22,143 nucleotides of DNA, taken from positions 1 through 22,143 of the forward strand of contig CALIMD010000238.1 of NCBI GenBank assembly GCA_938028645.1. Direction: 5' to 3'. The stretch is from an uncultured Alphaproteobacteria bacterium (GTDB lineage Bacteria; Pseudomonadota; Alphaproteobacteria; Thalassobaculales; Thalassobaculaceae). The notes under the pieces are model-generated. The model had not been told where the DNA came from. It was given only the letters and a program-made list of their open reading frames with translations, and did no database searches. A program made the translations under genes and the position numbers. Numbering within the stretch: the stretch's first letter is position 1; each line of letters begins with the position of its first letter. Below are positions 1 through 8,250 of this stretch, in pieces.

Positions 1-17
1 TACCATTTTGGTTACTC

Positions 18-899
18 TCAAATCAAATTTAAGTTCTCTAAAGCAGCTCGTACCGTCTTCTTTTGTTCTTCAGTTGCGGGAGATGTTGGTTTTCGTGCAT
101 AGCCCGTTTCTAACCCTTGTAATTGTTGGGCGTACTTGCAAAGAGAAGGCATATTATCCACACCGATAGCATCCCAAAGAGGCATCAGTCGTTCGTGAAG
201 ATCGCGAGCAGTTTCCCAATCTTTATCAATAACGGCGTTCCATAACTTGACCGACGGTCCGGGTGCGGCTGTTAGGATTGCTGCTATTGCGCCAGGAGCA
301 CCAAGTTGATAGGAGGAAAATAATAAGGCATCTACAGCGCTGAAAATTAGATTTTTGGGGTTTGCTCTTCGTATTAAGTCGGCAAATAATTTCATGTCTC
401 CTGCGCTTTGTTTCACCCCGAGCACGCCGGGAACTTCATCCATAATTCGCAAGAGTAAATCAGGCGAAAGATAGCACCAAGGAACAACATTATAGATGAG
501 TATAGGGATATTGCATTCCGCATGTATTTCTTTGAAATGTTCGACCATTGCATTATCATCCGGACGGAAAAGATACGATGGGGGTGTAACTTGAAGTGCC
601 GCAACCCCTAGGTCTTTTACGCTTTTGCCTCGTGCCGCTACTTCTGATGTTGAATTAGCGATAATTCCAGCTACTAAAGGTATTCTTCCCTTCAAGGCCT
701 CTGAGGTTGTTTTCATGAGACTATAATATTCATCTCGGTTCAAAACGTGCCCCTCACCTGTGCTGCCCCCCGCTGCTAGTCCATGAACACCGTTTTCAAT
801 TAGCCATTCGACCTGCGGGCCAACCAGTTCGAGTTGAAGTTCACCATCTTTTGAAAACGGTGTTGTAAATGGTGAAATTATACCCTGCAATGTGGTCAT
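18..899 (-). CDS. DapA/DHDPS-family lyase or aldolase
   Basis: A 293-residue protein of the dihydrodipicolinate synthase/N-acetylneuraminate lyase family, the usual length for these cytoplasmic class I aldolases. Visible family features are the pyruvate-carboxylate motif GGSTGE at residues 44-49, a catalytic Tyr in LIYNVVP (Y136) and the Schiff-base Lys in GVKQS (K163). It should cleave or form a C-C bond next to a pyruvate or 2-oxoacid unit. It is unlikely to be the biosynthetic DapA, because it sits beside catabolic genes and many paralogues act on sugar acids or hydroxyproline-type intermediates. The start is supported by GAGGCAG about 5 bases upstream of ATG. The gene is transcribed divergently from the dehydrogenase at 1174, across an intergenic region with two palindromes. 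The substrate is not determinable from sequence. Confidence 0.9.
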   Translation of the reverse strand: MTTLQGIISPFTTPFSKDGELQLELVGPQVEWLIENGVHGLAAGGSTGEGHVLNRDEYYSLMKTTSEALKGRIPLVAGIIANSTSEVAARGKSVKDLGVAALQVTPPSYLFRPDDNAMVEHFKEIHAECNIPILIYNVVPWCYLSPDLLLRIMDEVPGVLGVKQSAGDMKLFADLIRRANPKNLIFSAVDALLFSSYQLGAPGAIAAILTAAPGPSVKLWNAVIDKDWETARDLHERLMPLWDAIGVDNMPSLCKYAQQLQGLETGYARKPTSPATEEQKKTVRAALENLNLI

Positions 900-932
900 A
901 ACTGCCTCGTTTTTGCTATGTGATATTGAAAT

Positions 933-950
933 CTACCAATATATTGATAG
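933..950. promoter_or_regulatory. Near-perfect 18-bp palindrome, candidate operator
   Basis: CTACCAATATATTGATAG reads as two 9-base arms with one mismatch, centred at 941/942. It lies about 35 bases upstream of the DapA-family start, in the divergent intergenic region. Size and position suit a dimeric repressor or activator site. The regulator is unknown and chance in AT-rich DNA is possible. Confidence 0.35.
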
Positions 951-1045
951 TCTTATTCAATAAATTCAACCACTAAATACAGAAGTTTTTGGTGTGACAA
1001 ATAGGAGTTTTTTCTATATCAACAAGCAGGTCGTTGGTTCTTCAA

Positions 1046-1070
1046 AAAACCGATATCAGCTATCGGTTTT
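1046..1070. promoter_or_regulatory. Perfect 10-bp inverted repeat, 5-nt spacer
   Basis: AAAACCGATA and TATCGGTTTT flank TCAGC, giving a perfect stem between the divergent DapA-family and dehydrogenase genes, about 100 bases upstream of ATG 1174. With A-rich and T-rich outer arms it could work as a bidirectional hairpin. Its place between two divergent genes, with no gene ending nearby, favours an operator. A partial related sequence, GATCGGTT, follows at about 1083-1090. Confidence 0.45.
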
Positions 1071-1173
1071 GGAAGTTTTAAAGATCGGTTCCACAGAGAT
1101 AGATAACCGGAACAAAATGTCTAGGTACCGAAAAGATAAGTAAATTTAAATATTTTCAACGGGGTCATTGCTT

Positions 1174-4074
1174 ATGACGTCAGCAAAAAGCTCTTTTAAT
1201 AATTCCCAGTTGTTTTCTCGCCTTTCAAAAAATATTGAAGGAGAGGTTCTTTTTGATGCATTCAATCGTGGCAGATATTCCACGGATGCATCAATCTATC
1301 AAATTGATCCTGTTGGTGTGGTGCTGCCAAAAACTGAGCAAGACCTTGTTCGAGCGGTCGAAATTTCTGTAGATTCAGGGATACCAATATTAGCGAGGGG
1401 TGGGGGGACTAGTCAGTGCGGGCAAACTGTTAATGAAGCGGTGGTAATAGACTGTTCCCGGCATATAAATAAAGTCATTGATTTTAACCCAGAAGAGAAA
1501 AAGATCACTGTGCAGCCCGGCTTGGTGTTAGATCACTTGAATGCATTCTTGAAACCATATGGTCTATTTTTCCCTGTTGATATCTCGACAGCATCTCGAG
1601 CTACAATTGGGGGGATGACCGCAAATAACTCGTGTGGAGCCAGATCCATACATTATGGGATTATGGTCGATAATGTCCGTGCCATAGATGCGTTTTTGCC
1701 GACAGGAGAACATTTTAAATTTGCACAGACACCTGGGGAACTGGATGAAATCAGTGCTAATCAGGGTTATAAGCAGATAGTTACCCAAGTGAGGGATATA
1801 GCTTACCGTCAAAGAACGGAATTAGAAAAACGTTTTCCAAAATTAAAGCGCCGTGTTGGTGGGTATAATCTTGATACCGTAGATCCAAAGGGTCACAACA
1901 TGGCAAAATTATTAGTTGGATCAGAAGGAACGCTCGCTACTTTTAAGAGTATTGAATTACAACTTCATGAAATACCAAAACATCGAGTTATGGGCGTTTG
2001 TCATTTTCCAAGCTTTTACTCGGCAATGGATGCTACTCAGCATATCGTTAAGCTTAAACCTGTTGCGGTAGAGCTAATTGATAGAACAATGATAGATTTA
2101 GCTCGAGATATACCAATTTTTCGTCCTGTGGTGGAAAGCTTTGTTAAAGGAGAACCAGGAGCTCTTTTACTTGTAGAGTTTGCAGGAGAGGAGTTTCAAT
2201 ATTTACCTGGAAAATTGAAAGAACTAGATAGATTGATGAGCGATTTAGGGTATCGCGATGCTATCATCGAAGCGGTTGAACCCGCGTTTCAGGCACGAAT
2301 AACTGAAGTTAGGCAACAGGGCCTTAATATAATGATGTCGATGAAGAGTGCTGGAAAACCAGTTTCTTTCATAGAGGATTGTGCCGTTCCGTTGGAAGAT
2401 TTAGCGGAATATACGGAGAGATTAACTGAAGTTTTTTCTAAGCATGGGACCAGTGGAACTTGGTACGCACATGCATCAGTTGGCTGTTTGCATGTTCGGC
2501 CAATACTGAACATGAAAAAAGATACTGATGTGAAGAAAATGCGAGCGATTGCTGAAGAAGCATTCCAGATGGTTAGAGAGTACAAAGGATCACACTCAGG
2601 AGAGCATGGTGACGGAATAGTTCGTTCGGAATTTCATAGCGAAATGTTTGGTGATCGGTTGGTTGATGCTTTTGGGGATATTAAAAATGTTTTCGATCCA
2701 AAAGGCCTTTTGAATCCTGGAAGAATCGTTAATCCCCCCAAAATGGATGATCGCTCTTTATTTCGATATACTCCAGAATATAAGCCGATTGATTTGCAGC
2801 CGACGCTAGACTGGTCGGATAGTAACGGTTTTTTAGGTGCGGTGGAGATGTGTAATAACAATGGTGCATGCCGTAAAATTGCGGGTGGTGTTATGTGCCC
2901 CAGCTATCGTGTTACAAAAGAAGAGCAGCATTTAACCCGAGGTAGGGCAAACACTTTGAGGTTGGCTTTAACCGGGCAATTAGGGCCAGAAGCATTTTCG
3001 AGTCAAGACATGGCAGCCACGATGGACCTCTGTGTTTCATGTAAGGGGTGTCGAAGAGAATGTCCAACTGGGGTAGATATGGCGAGAATGAAGATTGAGG
3101 TTAAACATGCCTTAGTCAAAAGGGACGGTTTGTCATTAAGGGATCGCTTGGTTGGCCTGCTACCTAAGTATGCCGAGTTTGCTTCACGTTTCCATTTTGT
3201 GAGTAATTTAAGAGACAAGATTCCATATGCGCCTTGGGTTTCAGAAAAAATATTCGGTTTTTCAGCAAGACGGGCTCTTCCGGTCTGGAACGCTAATCCT
3301 TTCAGAGCATCTGAAGCGTCAATAGAGCCAAAGCATAAAAATGTTGTCCTATTGGCGGATACTTTTAACACCTATTTTGAACCTGAAAACCTGCGAGCAG
3401 CTCTGAGAATACTTGAAACAGGAAATTACAGAGTTTATGTGCTGGAGCCAGAAAACTACAATGGAAATCGACTATGCTGTGGACGTACATATTTATCTGC
3501 AGGTCTGATAGATGAGGCCAAAAAAGCATCGGCGGATATGATTGAGGCGTATAAACCATTTGTTGATAAGGGAATAAAAATTGTTGGTTTAGAGCCGTCG
3601 TGTCTGAATACGTTGAAGGATGAATTTTTGGCAATGAATCCAGGTTCGGATGCGAAAAATCTGGCTAATAGCGCATTGATGCTAGAGGAGTTTCTGGTGC
3701 AAGAGGAAAAAAAAGGAAGTTTAGAGATTGATTTTGTTCCGATTAAGAAAAAAGCTCTTGTTCACGGCCATTGTCATCAAAAGGCTTTCGATGCCATGGG
3801 AGCAGTGCAAACGGCTTTGAATTTAATACCAGATCTAGAGGTGGAATTAATTGACTCAAGTTGTTGTGGCATGGCGGGTTCTTTTGGTTATGAAGCCAAC
3901 CATTATGATATTTCGATGGCTATGGCTGAATTAAGTTTGTTGCCCGCTATTCGGAAGACAGATAATCAGACGTTGATCGTCGCAGACGGAACCAGTTGTA
4001 GGCATCAAATTAAGGACGGGATTGGCAGAAGAGCAAAACATGTCGCCAGAATACTGGAGTCAGCTCTTGGATAA
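1174..4074 (+). CDS. FAD-linked D-2-hydroxyacid dehydrogenase with Fe-S and CCG domains (YdiJ-like)
   Basis: About 966 residues, fusing a GlcD-type flavoprotein to a GlcF/GlpC-type iron-sulfur part. The order is: FAD-binding domain with RGGGTSQCGQ near residues 75-85; FAD-oxidase C-terminal domain ending with GEHGDGIVRSEF; a cysteine set at C560, C566 and C575; a CxxCxxCxxxCP cluster at C620, C623, C626 and C630; and two CCG elements at C768-C769 and C897-C898. This matches the YdiJ family, whose members oxidise D-2-hydroxyglutarate or D-lactate-like acids and pass electrons toward the respiratory chain. I chose ATG 1174 over TTG 1168, because the weak GGGG-type ribosome site at 1161-1164 is too close to the TTG. 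It leads an apparent operon with the oxygenase and aminotransferase. The exact 2-hydroxyacid is not known; glycolate, D-lactate and D-2-hydroxyglutarate are all possible. Confidence 0.92.
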   Translation: MTSAKSSFNNSQLFSRLSKNIEGEVLFDAFNRGRYSTDASIYQIDPVGVVLPKTEQDLVRAVEISVDSGIPILARGGGTSQCGQTVNEAVVIDCSRHINKVIDFNPEEKKITVQPGLVLDHLNAFLKPYGLFFPVDISTASRATIGGMTANNSCGARSIHYGIMVDNVRAIDAFLPTGEHFKFAQTPGELDEISANQGYKQIVTQVRDIAYRQRTELEKRFPKLKRRVGGYNLDTVDPKGHNMAKLLVGSEGTLATFKSIELQLHEIPKHRVMGVCHFPSFYSAMDATQHIVKLKPVAVELIDRTMIDLARDIPIFRPVVESFVKGEPGALLLVEFAGEEFQYLPGKLKELDRLMSDLGYRDAIIEAVEPAFQARITEVRQQGLNIMMSMKSAGKPVSFIEDCAVPLEDLAEYTERLTEVFSKHGTSGTWYAHASVGCLHVRPILNMKKDTDVKKMRAIAEEAFQMVREYKGSHSGEHGDGIVRSEFHSEMFGDRLVDAFGDIKNVFDPKGLLNPGRIVNPPKMDDRSLFRYTPEYKPIDLQPTLDWSDSNGFLGAVEMCNNNGACRKIAGGVMCPSYRVTKEEQHLTRGRANTLRLALTGQLGPEAFSSQDMAATMDLCVSCKGCRRECPTGVDMARMKIEVKHALVKRDGLSLRDRLVGLLPKYAEFASRFHFVSNLRDKIPYAPWVSEKIFGFSARRALPVWNANPFRASEASIEPKHKNVVLLADTFNTYFEPENLRAALRILETGNYRVYVLEPENYNGNRLCCGRTYLSAGLIDEAKKASADMIEAYKPFVDKGIKIVGLEPSCLNTLKDEFLAMNPGSDAKNLANSALMLEEFLVQEEKKGSLEIDFVPIKKKALVHGHCHQKAFDAMGAVQTALNLIPDLEVELIDSSCCGMAGSFGYEANHYDISMAMAELSLLPAIRKTDNQTLIVADGTSCRHQIKDGIGRRAKHVARILESALG

Positions 4075-4978
4075 AACCAGTGTAATGATTAATGATTGTG
4101 TGGTAGGGGAAAATTTCTTAGGCGAATTGCAACAAACAGTGCAACCCATACATCATGAATGCGAACTCCATTTGAAACTTGATAGAGACGGATATCTTTT
4201 TTTCCCAGGTTTAATAGATACTAGAGAAATTCAAGCGGCACGGAGTGCAGTTTTCAAGCAGCTGAAAGATGTTGATGAACTCGAAGACCCATATGAAGAG
4301 GGAATATTTTCCCATCGTTCTCGAAGAGATGAGTTGTATAAAGATAGGGGAGAGTTTTGGGAAATGGTTAGCAATGGTGAATTATTGAGAAAAGTTTCTA
4401 ACGGGCCTACCTTACAAAAGATAACATCTAAAATTTTTGGAAGTCCTGCTATCGGCTTTGATTACTTATTTTTGCGGGCGGTGCCTCGCGGAAGATTTAC
4501 GCATCTCCACTGTGATTCTGGGTTCTTCACCCGTTTTACCAAGAAAGTGTTGACTTGTTGGATTGCTTTTACCGACATAACCTTGGATAAGGGGCCATTG
4601 TTTGTTATTGAAGGTTCACACAAATTTATGGATATACGGAAAAACTTTGATAATTTTGATGTAGTTTTTAATAAAGAACAAAAAGCATCAATAGATGAAG
4701 ATCCAGTATCTTTTGCAAATAAGAGAAATGCTAAATTATTGACCACAAACTTCAAGCCAGGGGATGTTTTGATCTTTGGAATGCACACGTTGCATGGTGC
4801 ATTTGAAAACCATGCAACCGATGATCGTATTCGATTAACTTGTGATATTCGATATCAACCCATCAATGAGCCGCGAGATCCACGTTATTTCGGAGTAAGT
4901 CCCGAGGGAACGACGGGAGCTGGATACGGTGAGCTCAATGGAGCTAGACCATTAACAGAAGATTGGCATGTTCGTTAA
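4040..4978 (+). CDS. Phytanoyl-CoA dioxygenase (PhyH) family oxygenase
   Basis: A Fe(II)/2-oxoglutarate-dependent oxygenase-like protein of about 312 residues. The opening DGYLFFPGLI is the usual PhyH N-terminal strand. The iron facial triad is visible as HCD in THLHCDSGFF (His and Asp at residues 157 and 159) and the distal His in TLHGAF (residue 252). An Arg 11-13 residues later would bind the 2-oxoglutarate carboxylate. It should hydroxylate a small acid, acyl-CoA or other metabolite in the cytoplasm. ATG 4040 overlaps the upstream gene by 35 bases and has AGAAG at 4027-4031. ATG 4085 (MINDCVV) would avoid the overlap but has no better ribosome site; TTG 4022 is less likely. The downstream aminotransferase starts 28 bases after the stop, so these are probably co-transcribed. 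Confidence 0.88.
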   Translation: MSPEYWSQLLDKTSVMINDCVVGENFLGELQQTVQPIHHECELHLKLDRDGYLFFPGLIDTREIQAARSAVFKQLKDVDELEDPYEEGIFSHRSRRDELYKDRGEFWEMVSNGELLRKVSNGPTLQKITSKIFGSPAIGFDYLFLRAVPRGRFTHLHCDSGFFTRFTKKVLTCWIAFTDITLDKGPLFVIEGSHKFMDIRKNFDNFDVVFNKEQKASIDEDPVSFANKRNAKLLTTNFKPGDVLIFGMHTLHGAFENHATDDRIRLTCDIRYQPINEPRDPRYFGVSPEGTTGAGYGELNGARPLTEDWHVR

Positions 4979-5006
4979 AAGAACGCACAGGAGTTAGGAA
5001 TTACAG

Positions 5007-6176
5007 ATGACCCATAAAGCAGGACCCCATTTTTTACAAATACCAGGACCAAGCAATGTTCCAGGTCGTATACTGAGGGCTATTGAGAGACCAACGATTG
5101 ATCATAGAGGACCGGCTTTTCAAGCCTTAGCATGCGAGGTTCTTGAGAAGGTAAAACCTATATTTAAGACTATTGAACCTGTGGTGATCTTCCCTTCTTC
5201 TGGGACGGGTGCGTGGGAAGCAGCTTTGGTTAATACGCTTTCCCCCGGCGATAAAGTGCTGATGTACGAAACGGGTCAATTCGCCAATCTTTGGATAGAA
5301 TTAGCAACCCGAATTGGATTGGACGCAGAAGTAATTGCAGGTGACTGGCGGGGTGGTGTTGATCCAAGTGCAGTGGAAGAAAGGCTTTTGAATGATCCCA
5401 AGTTTGAGATCAAAGCGGTCTGTATTGTTCATAATGAGACATCCACAGGGGTGACATCTAAAATAAAGTCTGTTCGAGACGCCATTGATAGAGCTAAGCA
5501 TCCTGCGCTTTTTATGGTTGATACAATCTCTGGACTGGGTTCCGCTGATTATCGACACGATGAATGGGGGGTTGACGTAACAATTTCAGGTTCACAGAAG
5601 GGATTAATGTTGCCACCAGGCCTTGGTTTTAACGCGGTAAGCAAAAAAGCTGTAGAGGCTTCTCGGCACGCTAAGTTGACAAGATCATATTGGGACTGGG
5701 AAAGCCAGTTGGCGAACAATCCATCAGGTAATTTTCCATATACACCAGCCACTAACCTGCTTTATGGACTTGTAGAAGCCTGCGATATGTTAATGGATGA
5801 GGGTTTGGAAAATGTTTTTGCTCGCCATGAACGGCATGCGGAAGCAGCACGACGTGCCGTTAAAGCTTGGGATTTAGAGATCCAATGCGCAGAGCCAAGT
5901 GAGTATAGTCCTGTCCTTACTGCGGTGGTGATGCCTGATGGTCATGATGCAGATAATTTAAGAGCTATTATTCTAGATAAGTATAATATGTCGCTTGGTT
6001 CTGGATTAGGTAAAGTAAAAGGAAAGGTGTTTCGTATAGGACATTTAGGGGATTTTAATGATTTGATGCTTCTTGGCGCACTTTCTGGGGTTGAAATGGG
6101 GTTAGCAGTTGCAGGCGTTCCACATAAAAAAGGCGGTGTTCAGGCAGCAATAGACTTTTTAACTGGAAATGCTTGA
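5007..6176 (+). CDS. Serine-glyoxylate-type aminotransferase (class V, PLP)
   Basis: A 389-residue fold-type I aminotransferase close to serine-glyoxylate and alanine-glyoxylate transaminases (family length about 390-400). Seen in order are the N-terminal IPGPSNVPGRIL; SSGTGAWEAAL for cofactor phosphate binding; HNETSTGV; VDTISGLGSADY with the cofactor Asp; and the PLP lysine K198 in SGSQKGLMLPPG. It would move an amino group from serine or alanine to glyoxylate, or to a related 2-oxoacid. The ATG has AGGAG at 4989-4993 and AGGAA at 4996-5000. As the last gene of the dehydrogenase-oxygenase-aminotransferase run, it may remove a glyoxylate-like product of the first enzyme. That link is inference. 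No clear terminator follows it. Confidence 0.92.
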   Translation: MTHKAGPHFLQIPGPSNVPGRILRAIERPTIDHRGPAFQALACEVLEKVKPIFKTIEPVVIFPSSGTGAWEAALVNTLSPGDKVLMYETGQFANLWIELATRIGLDAEVIAGDWRGGVDPSAVEERLLNDPKFEIKAVCIVHNETSTGVTSKIKSVRDAIDRAKHPALFMVDTISGLGSADYRHDEWGVDVTISGSQKGLMLPPGLGFNAVSKKAVEASRHAKLTRSYWDWESQLANNPSGNFPYTPATNLLYGLVEACDMLMDEGLENVFARHERHAEAARRAVKAWDLEIQCAEPSEYSPVLTAVVMPDGHDADNLRAIILDKYNMSLGSGLGKVKGKVFRIGHLGDFNDLMLLGALSGVEMGLAVAGVPHKKGGVQAAIDFLTGNA

Positions 6177-6347
6177 CATAGGCTTTATAACCGGGTTCGG
6201 AACGGTTGCAAAAGAGACATTTAGTTGAGGTTAGAACCTATATAAAATAAAAATAGTTTTTTTTTGATATTGTCTTGGAAAAAGAAGAGTTTTCTGACAA
6301 AACTAGACGGAAAGTCGGTGGTCCATGGATGAGCCGGTCTGTGTTAT

Positions 6348-6352
6348 GGAGG
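6348..6352 (+). promoter_or_regulatory. Ribosome binding site GGAGG deciding the ATPase start
   Basis: GGAGG lies 9 bases before ATG 6362. It selects this start over the in-frame TTG 6275 and ATG 6329, which lack comparable sites and would add residues unlike the ATPase family N-terminus. Confidence 0.8.
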
Positions 6353-6361
6353 CAGAATATT

Positions 6362-8233
6362 ATGGATGATAAACGGTTAATCGAGGTCGATGATCTCAGA
6401 GTTCATTTTCCATTGGAAGATGAAACTGTTAAGGCCGTTGATGGTGTTTCATGGCACATTGATAAAGGGGAAACCCTAGCAGTTGTTGGAGAGTCAGGTT
6501 CGGGTAAATCTGTCACAGCGATGTCTTTAATGCGTCTTACGGACTATGCTGGCGGTAAGATCATGTCTGGGACAGTGAGCTTTCGACGTAAAAATGAAAA
6601 TATTATCGATTTAGCTAGCTCGCCGCAGGATGTAATGAGAGATATTCGCGGCAATGATATTTCGATGATTTTTCAGGAGCCAATGACATCGTTAAATCCA
6701 GTTTTTACCGTTGGGATGCAAATAGCAGAGGCAATAGTGCTGCACCAGGGGAAAACGGAGCAAGAAGCCCTCGAGATGGCGCTAGAAATGCTCAAACTCG
6801 TCAGGATTCCTGAGCCAGAAAAACAATTAACCCAGTATCCCCACCAGTTGTCTGGTGGGATGCGGCAGCGCGTGATGATTGCCATGGCGCTAAGTTGCCG
6901 TCCATCTTTACTGATCGCAGACGAACCAACGACCGCATTAGACGTTACTATTCAGGCACAGATCCTCGATTTGATAAAAATGCTTCAACGCGATATTGGC
7001 ATGTCTGTGATGTTTATCACCCACGATATGGGGGTTGTGGCGGAAGTGGCAGATCGCGTGGTCGTGATGCTTCGAGGAGAAAAGGTCGAAGAAGGTCCGG
7101 CCCTTGAGGTGTTTCATAACCCGCAACATCCATATACGAAGGCTTTGTTGTCGGCTGTTCCAAAACTTGGAAGTATGACAGGCCGAGTTATGCCAGCAAA
7201 GTTTGCCAACGTTGATGTTAGCCGCGCTGAAGGGGATGAAGTTAAAGAATCCAGCGGAGGACCAGAGCTCCTCGATGTTAAAGATACAGTTCGCCGCGAA
7301 GCGGAGCCTCTTCTCGAAGTTAAGGGGCTGACGACGCGTTTTGACATCCGAAAAGGATTATTTGGCACAGCAACTGGACGTATTCATGCCGTAGAGGGAG
7401 TAGATTTTTCTTTGCAACCTGGTGAAACACTGGCGCTTGTTGGGGAGTCAGGATGTGGAAAGTCCACAACTGGAAGAAGTATTATCAGGCTAACTCAACC
7501 CACTCGAGGAAGTGTGATTTTTGAGGGGCAGGAGTTAACGAACCTTAGCGGGAAGGATATGCGGCCCTACCGCAGACAAATGCAAATGATATTTCAGGAC
7601 CCATTTGCATCACTGAACCCAAGAATGACTGTCGGCGATGCGATTGCGGAACCAATTTTGGTGCATGGCCTTGCGAAAGGGAGTGAGGCTCGAGATAAGG
7701 TAGCCGAGCTTTTGAGACGGGTTGGGTTAGAACCTGAACATGCAGCGAGGTATCCACACGAATTTTCTGGTGGCCAGCGTCAGCGTCTTTGTATAGCCAG
7801 AGCTTTGGGATTGGAGCCAAAACTTATTATTGCAGACGAAGCTGTGTCTGCTTTGGATGTTTCTATTCAGGCACAGGTTATAAACTTAATGATGGAGCTT
7901 CAGGAAGAGTTTGGATTATCCTATTTATTTATCAGTCACGATATGGCTGTTGTTGAACGGGTAAGCCATCGCGTTGCGGTAATGTACCTAGGCGAAATTG
8001 TGGAACTAGGTCTCCGTGGACAAGTTTTTGAGAACCCACAGCACCCATATACTAAGAAGTTAATGGCTGCAGTCCCTGTTGCTGATCCAAAACTGAGAAA
8101 GACAGAACTAAATCTAATGACTGATGAAATACCAAGCCCGCTGAAACCTATTGGCTATGAGCCGCCGGAGTTAGGTTTGATTGCTATTGATGATGGGCAT
8201 TTCGTTCAGCCTTTTGAGGGAATGCCCACATAG
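6362..8233 (+). CDS. Dipeptide/oligopeptide-type ABC transporter, fused double ATP-binding subunit
   Basis: A 623-residue protein with two complete ATPase domains, equivalent to DppD and DppF joined as in GsiA. Domain 1 has Walker A GESGSGKS (43-50), signature LSGGMRQR (153-160) and Walker B LLIADE (173-178). Domain 2 has Walker A GESGCGKS (341-348), signature FSGGQRQR (448-455) and Walker B LIIADE (468-473). Each domain ends with the NPQHPYTK segment typical of the oligopeptide/dipeptide C-terminal extension. Both nucleotide sites look intact. It would power uptake through the permeases at 9833-11734, which lie on the opposite strand, and is therefore expressed separately from them. The dioxygenase-like gene follows with no gap. 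The two-permease plus double-ATPase set also serves glutathione, opines, nickel and other small solutes, so peptide transport is not assured. Confidence 0.93.
   Translation: MDDKRLIEVDDLRVHFPLEDETVKAVDGVSWHIDKGETLAVVGESGSGKSVTAMSLMRLTDYAGGKIMSGTVSFRRKNENIIDLASSPQDVMRDIRGNDISMIFQEPMTSLNPVFTVGMQIAEAIVLHQGKTEQEALEMALEMLKLVRIPEPEKQLTQYPHQLSGGMRQRVMIAMALSCRPSLLIADEPTTALDVTIQAQILDLIKMLQRDIGMSVMFITHDMGVVAEVADRVVVMLRGEKVEEGPALEVFHNPQHPYTKALLSAVPKLGSMTGRVMPAKFANVDVSRAEGDEVKESSGGPELLDVKDTVRREAEPLLEVKGLTTRFDIRKGLFGTATGRIHAVEGVDFSLQPGETLALVGESGCGKSTTGRSIIRLTQPTRGSVIFEGQELTNLSGKDMRPYRRQMQMIFQDPFASLNPRMTVGDAIAEPILVHGLAKGSEARDKVAELLRRVGLEPEHAARYPHEFSGGQRQRLCIARALGLEPKLIIADEAVSALDVSIQAQVINLMMELQEEFGLSYLFISHDMAVVERVSHRVAVMYLGEIVELGLRGQVFENPQHPYTKKLMAAVPVADPKLRKTELNLMTDEIPSPLKPIGYEPPELGLIAIDDGHFVQPFEGMPT
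8216..8232 (+). promoter_or_regulatory. Ribosome site plus possible ATA start overlapping upstream TAG
   Basis: GAGGG at 8216-8220 stands 9 bases ahead of ATA at 8230-8232, which overlaps the ATPase stop TAG (8231-8233) as ATAG. ATA is in frame with the dioxygenase-like gene and would extend its hydrophobic leader by 7 residues to a more typical signal-peptide length. In-frame stops at 8191 and 8215 rule out any start further upstream. No Shine-Dalgarno sequence stands before the alternative TTG 8251. Confidence 0.4.
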
Positions 8234-8250
8234 TTTTTCTTAACGGCCTT

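Noticed and set aside
6173..6178. Exact TTGACA (-35 box) overlapping the aminotransferase stop
   Set aside because: No acceptable -10 element 16-18 bases downstream; the nearest TATAAC is only 7 bases away.
6228..6239. AGGTTAGAACCT short palindrome upstream of the ATPase gene
   Set aside because: Only 5-bp arms with no extension; expected by chance at this size.
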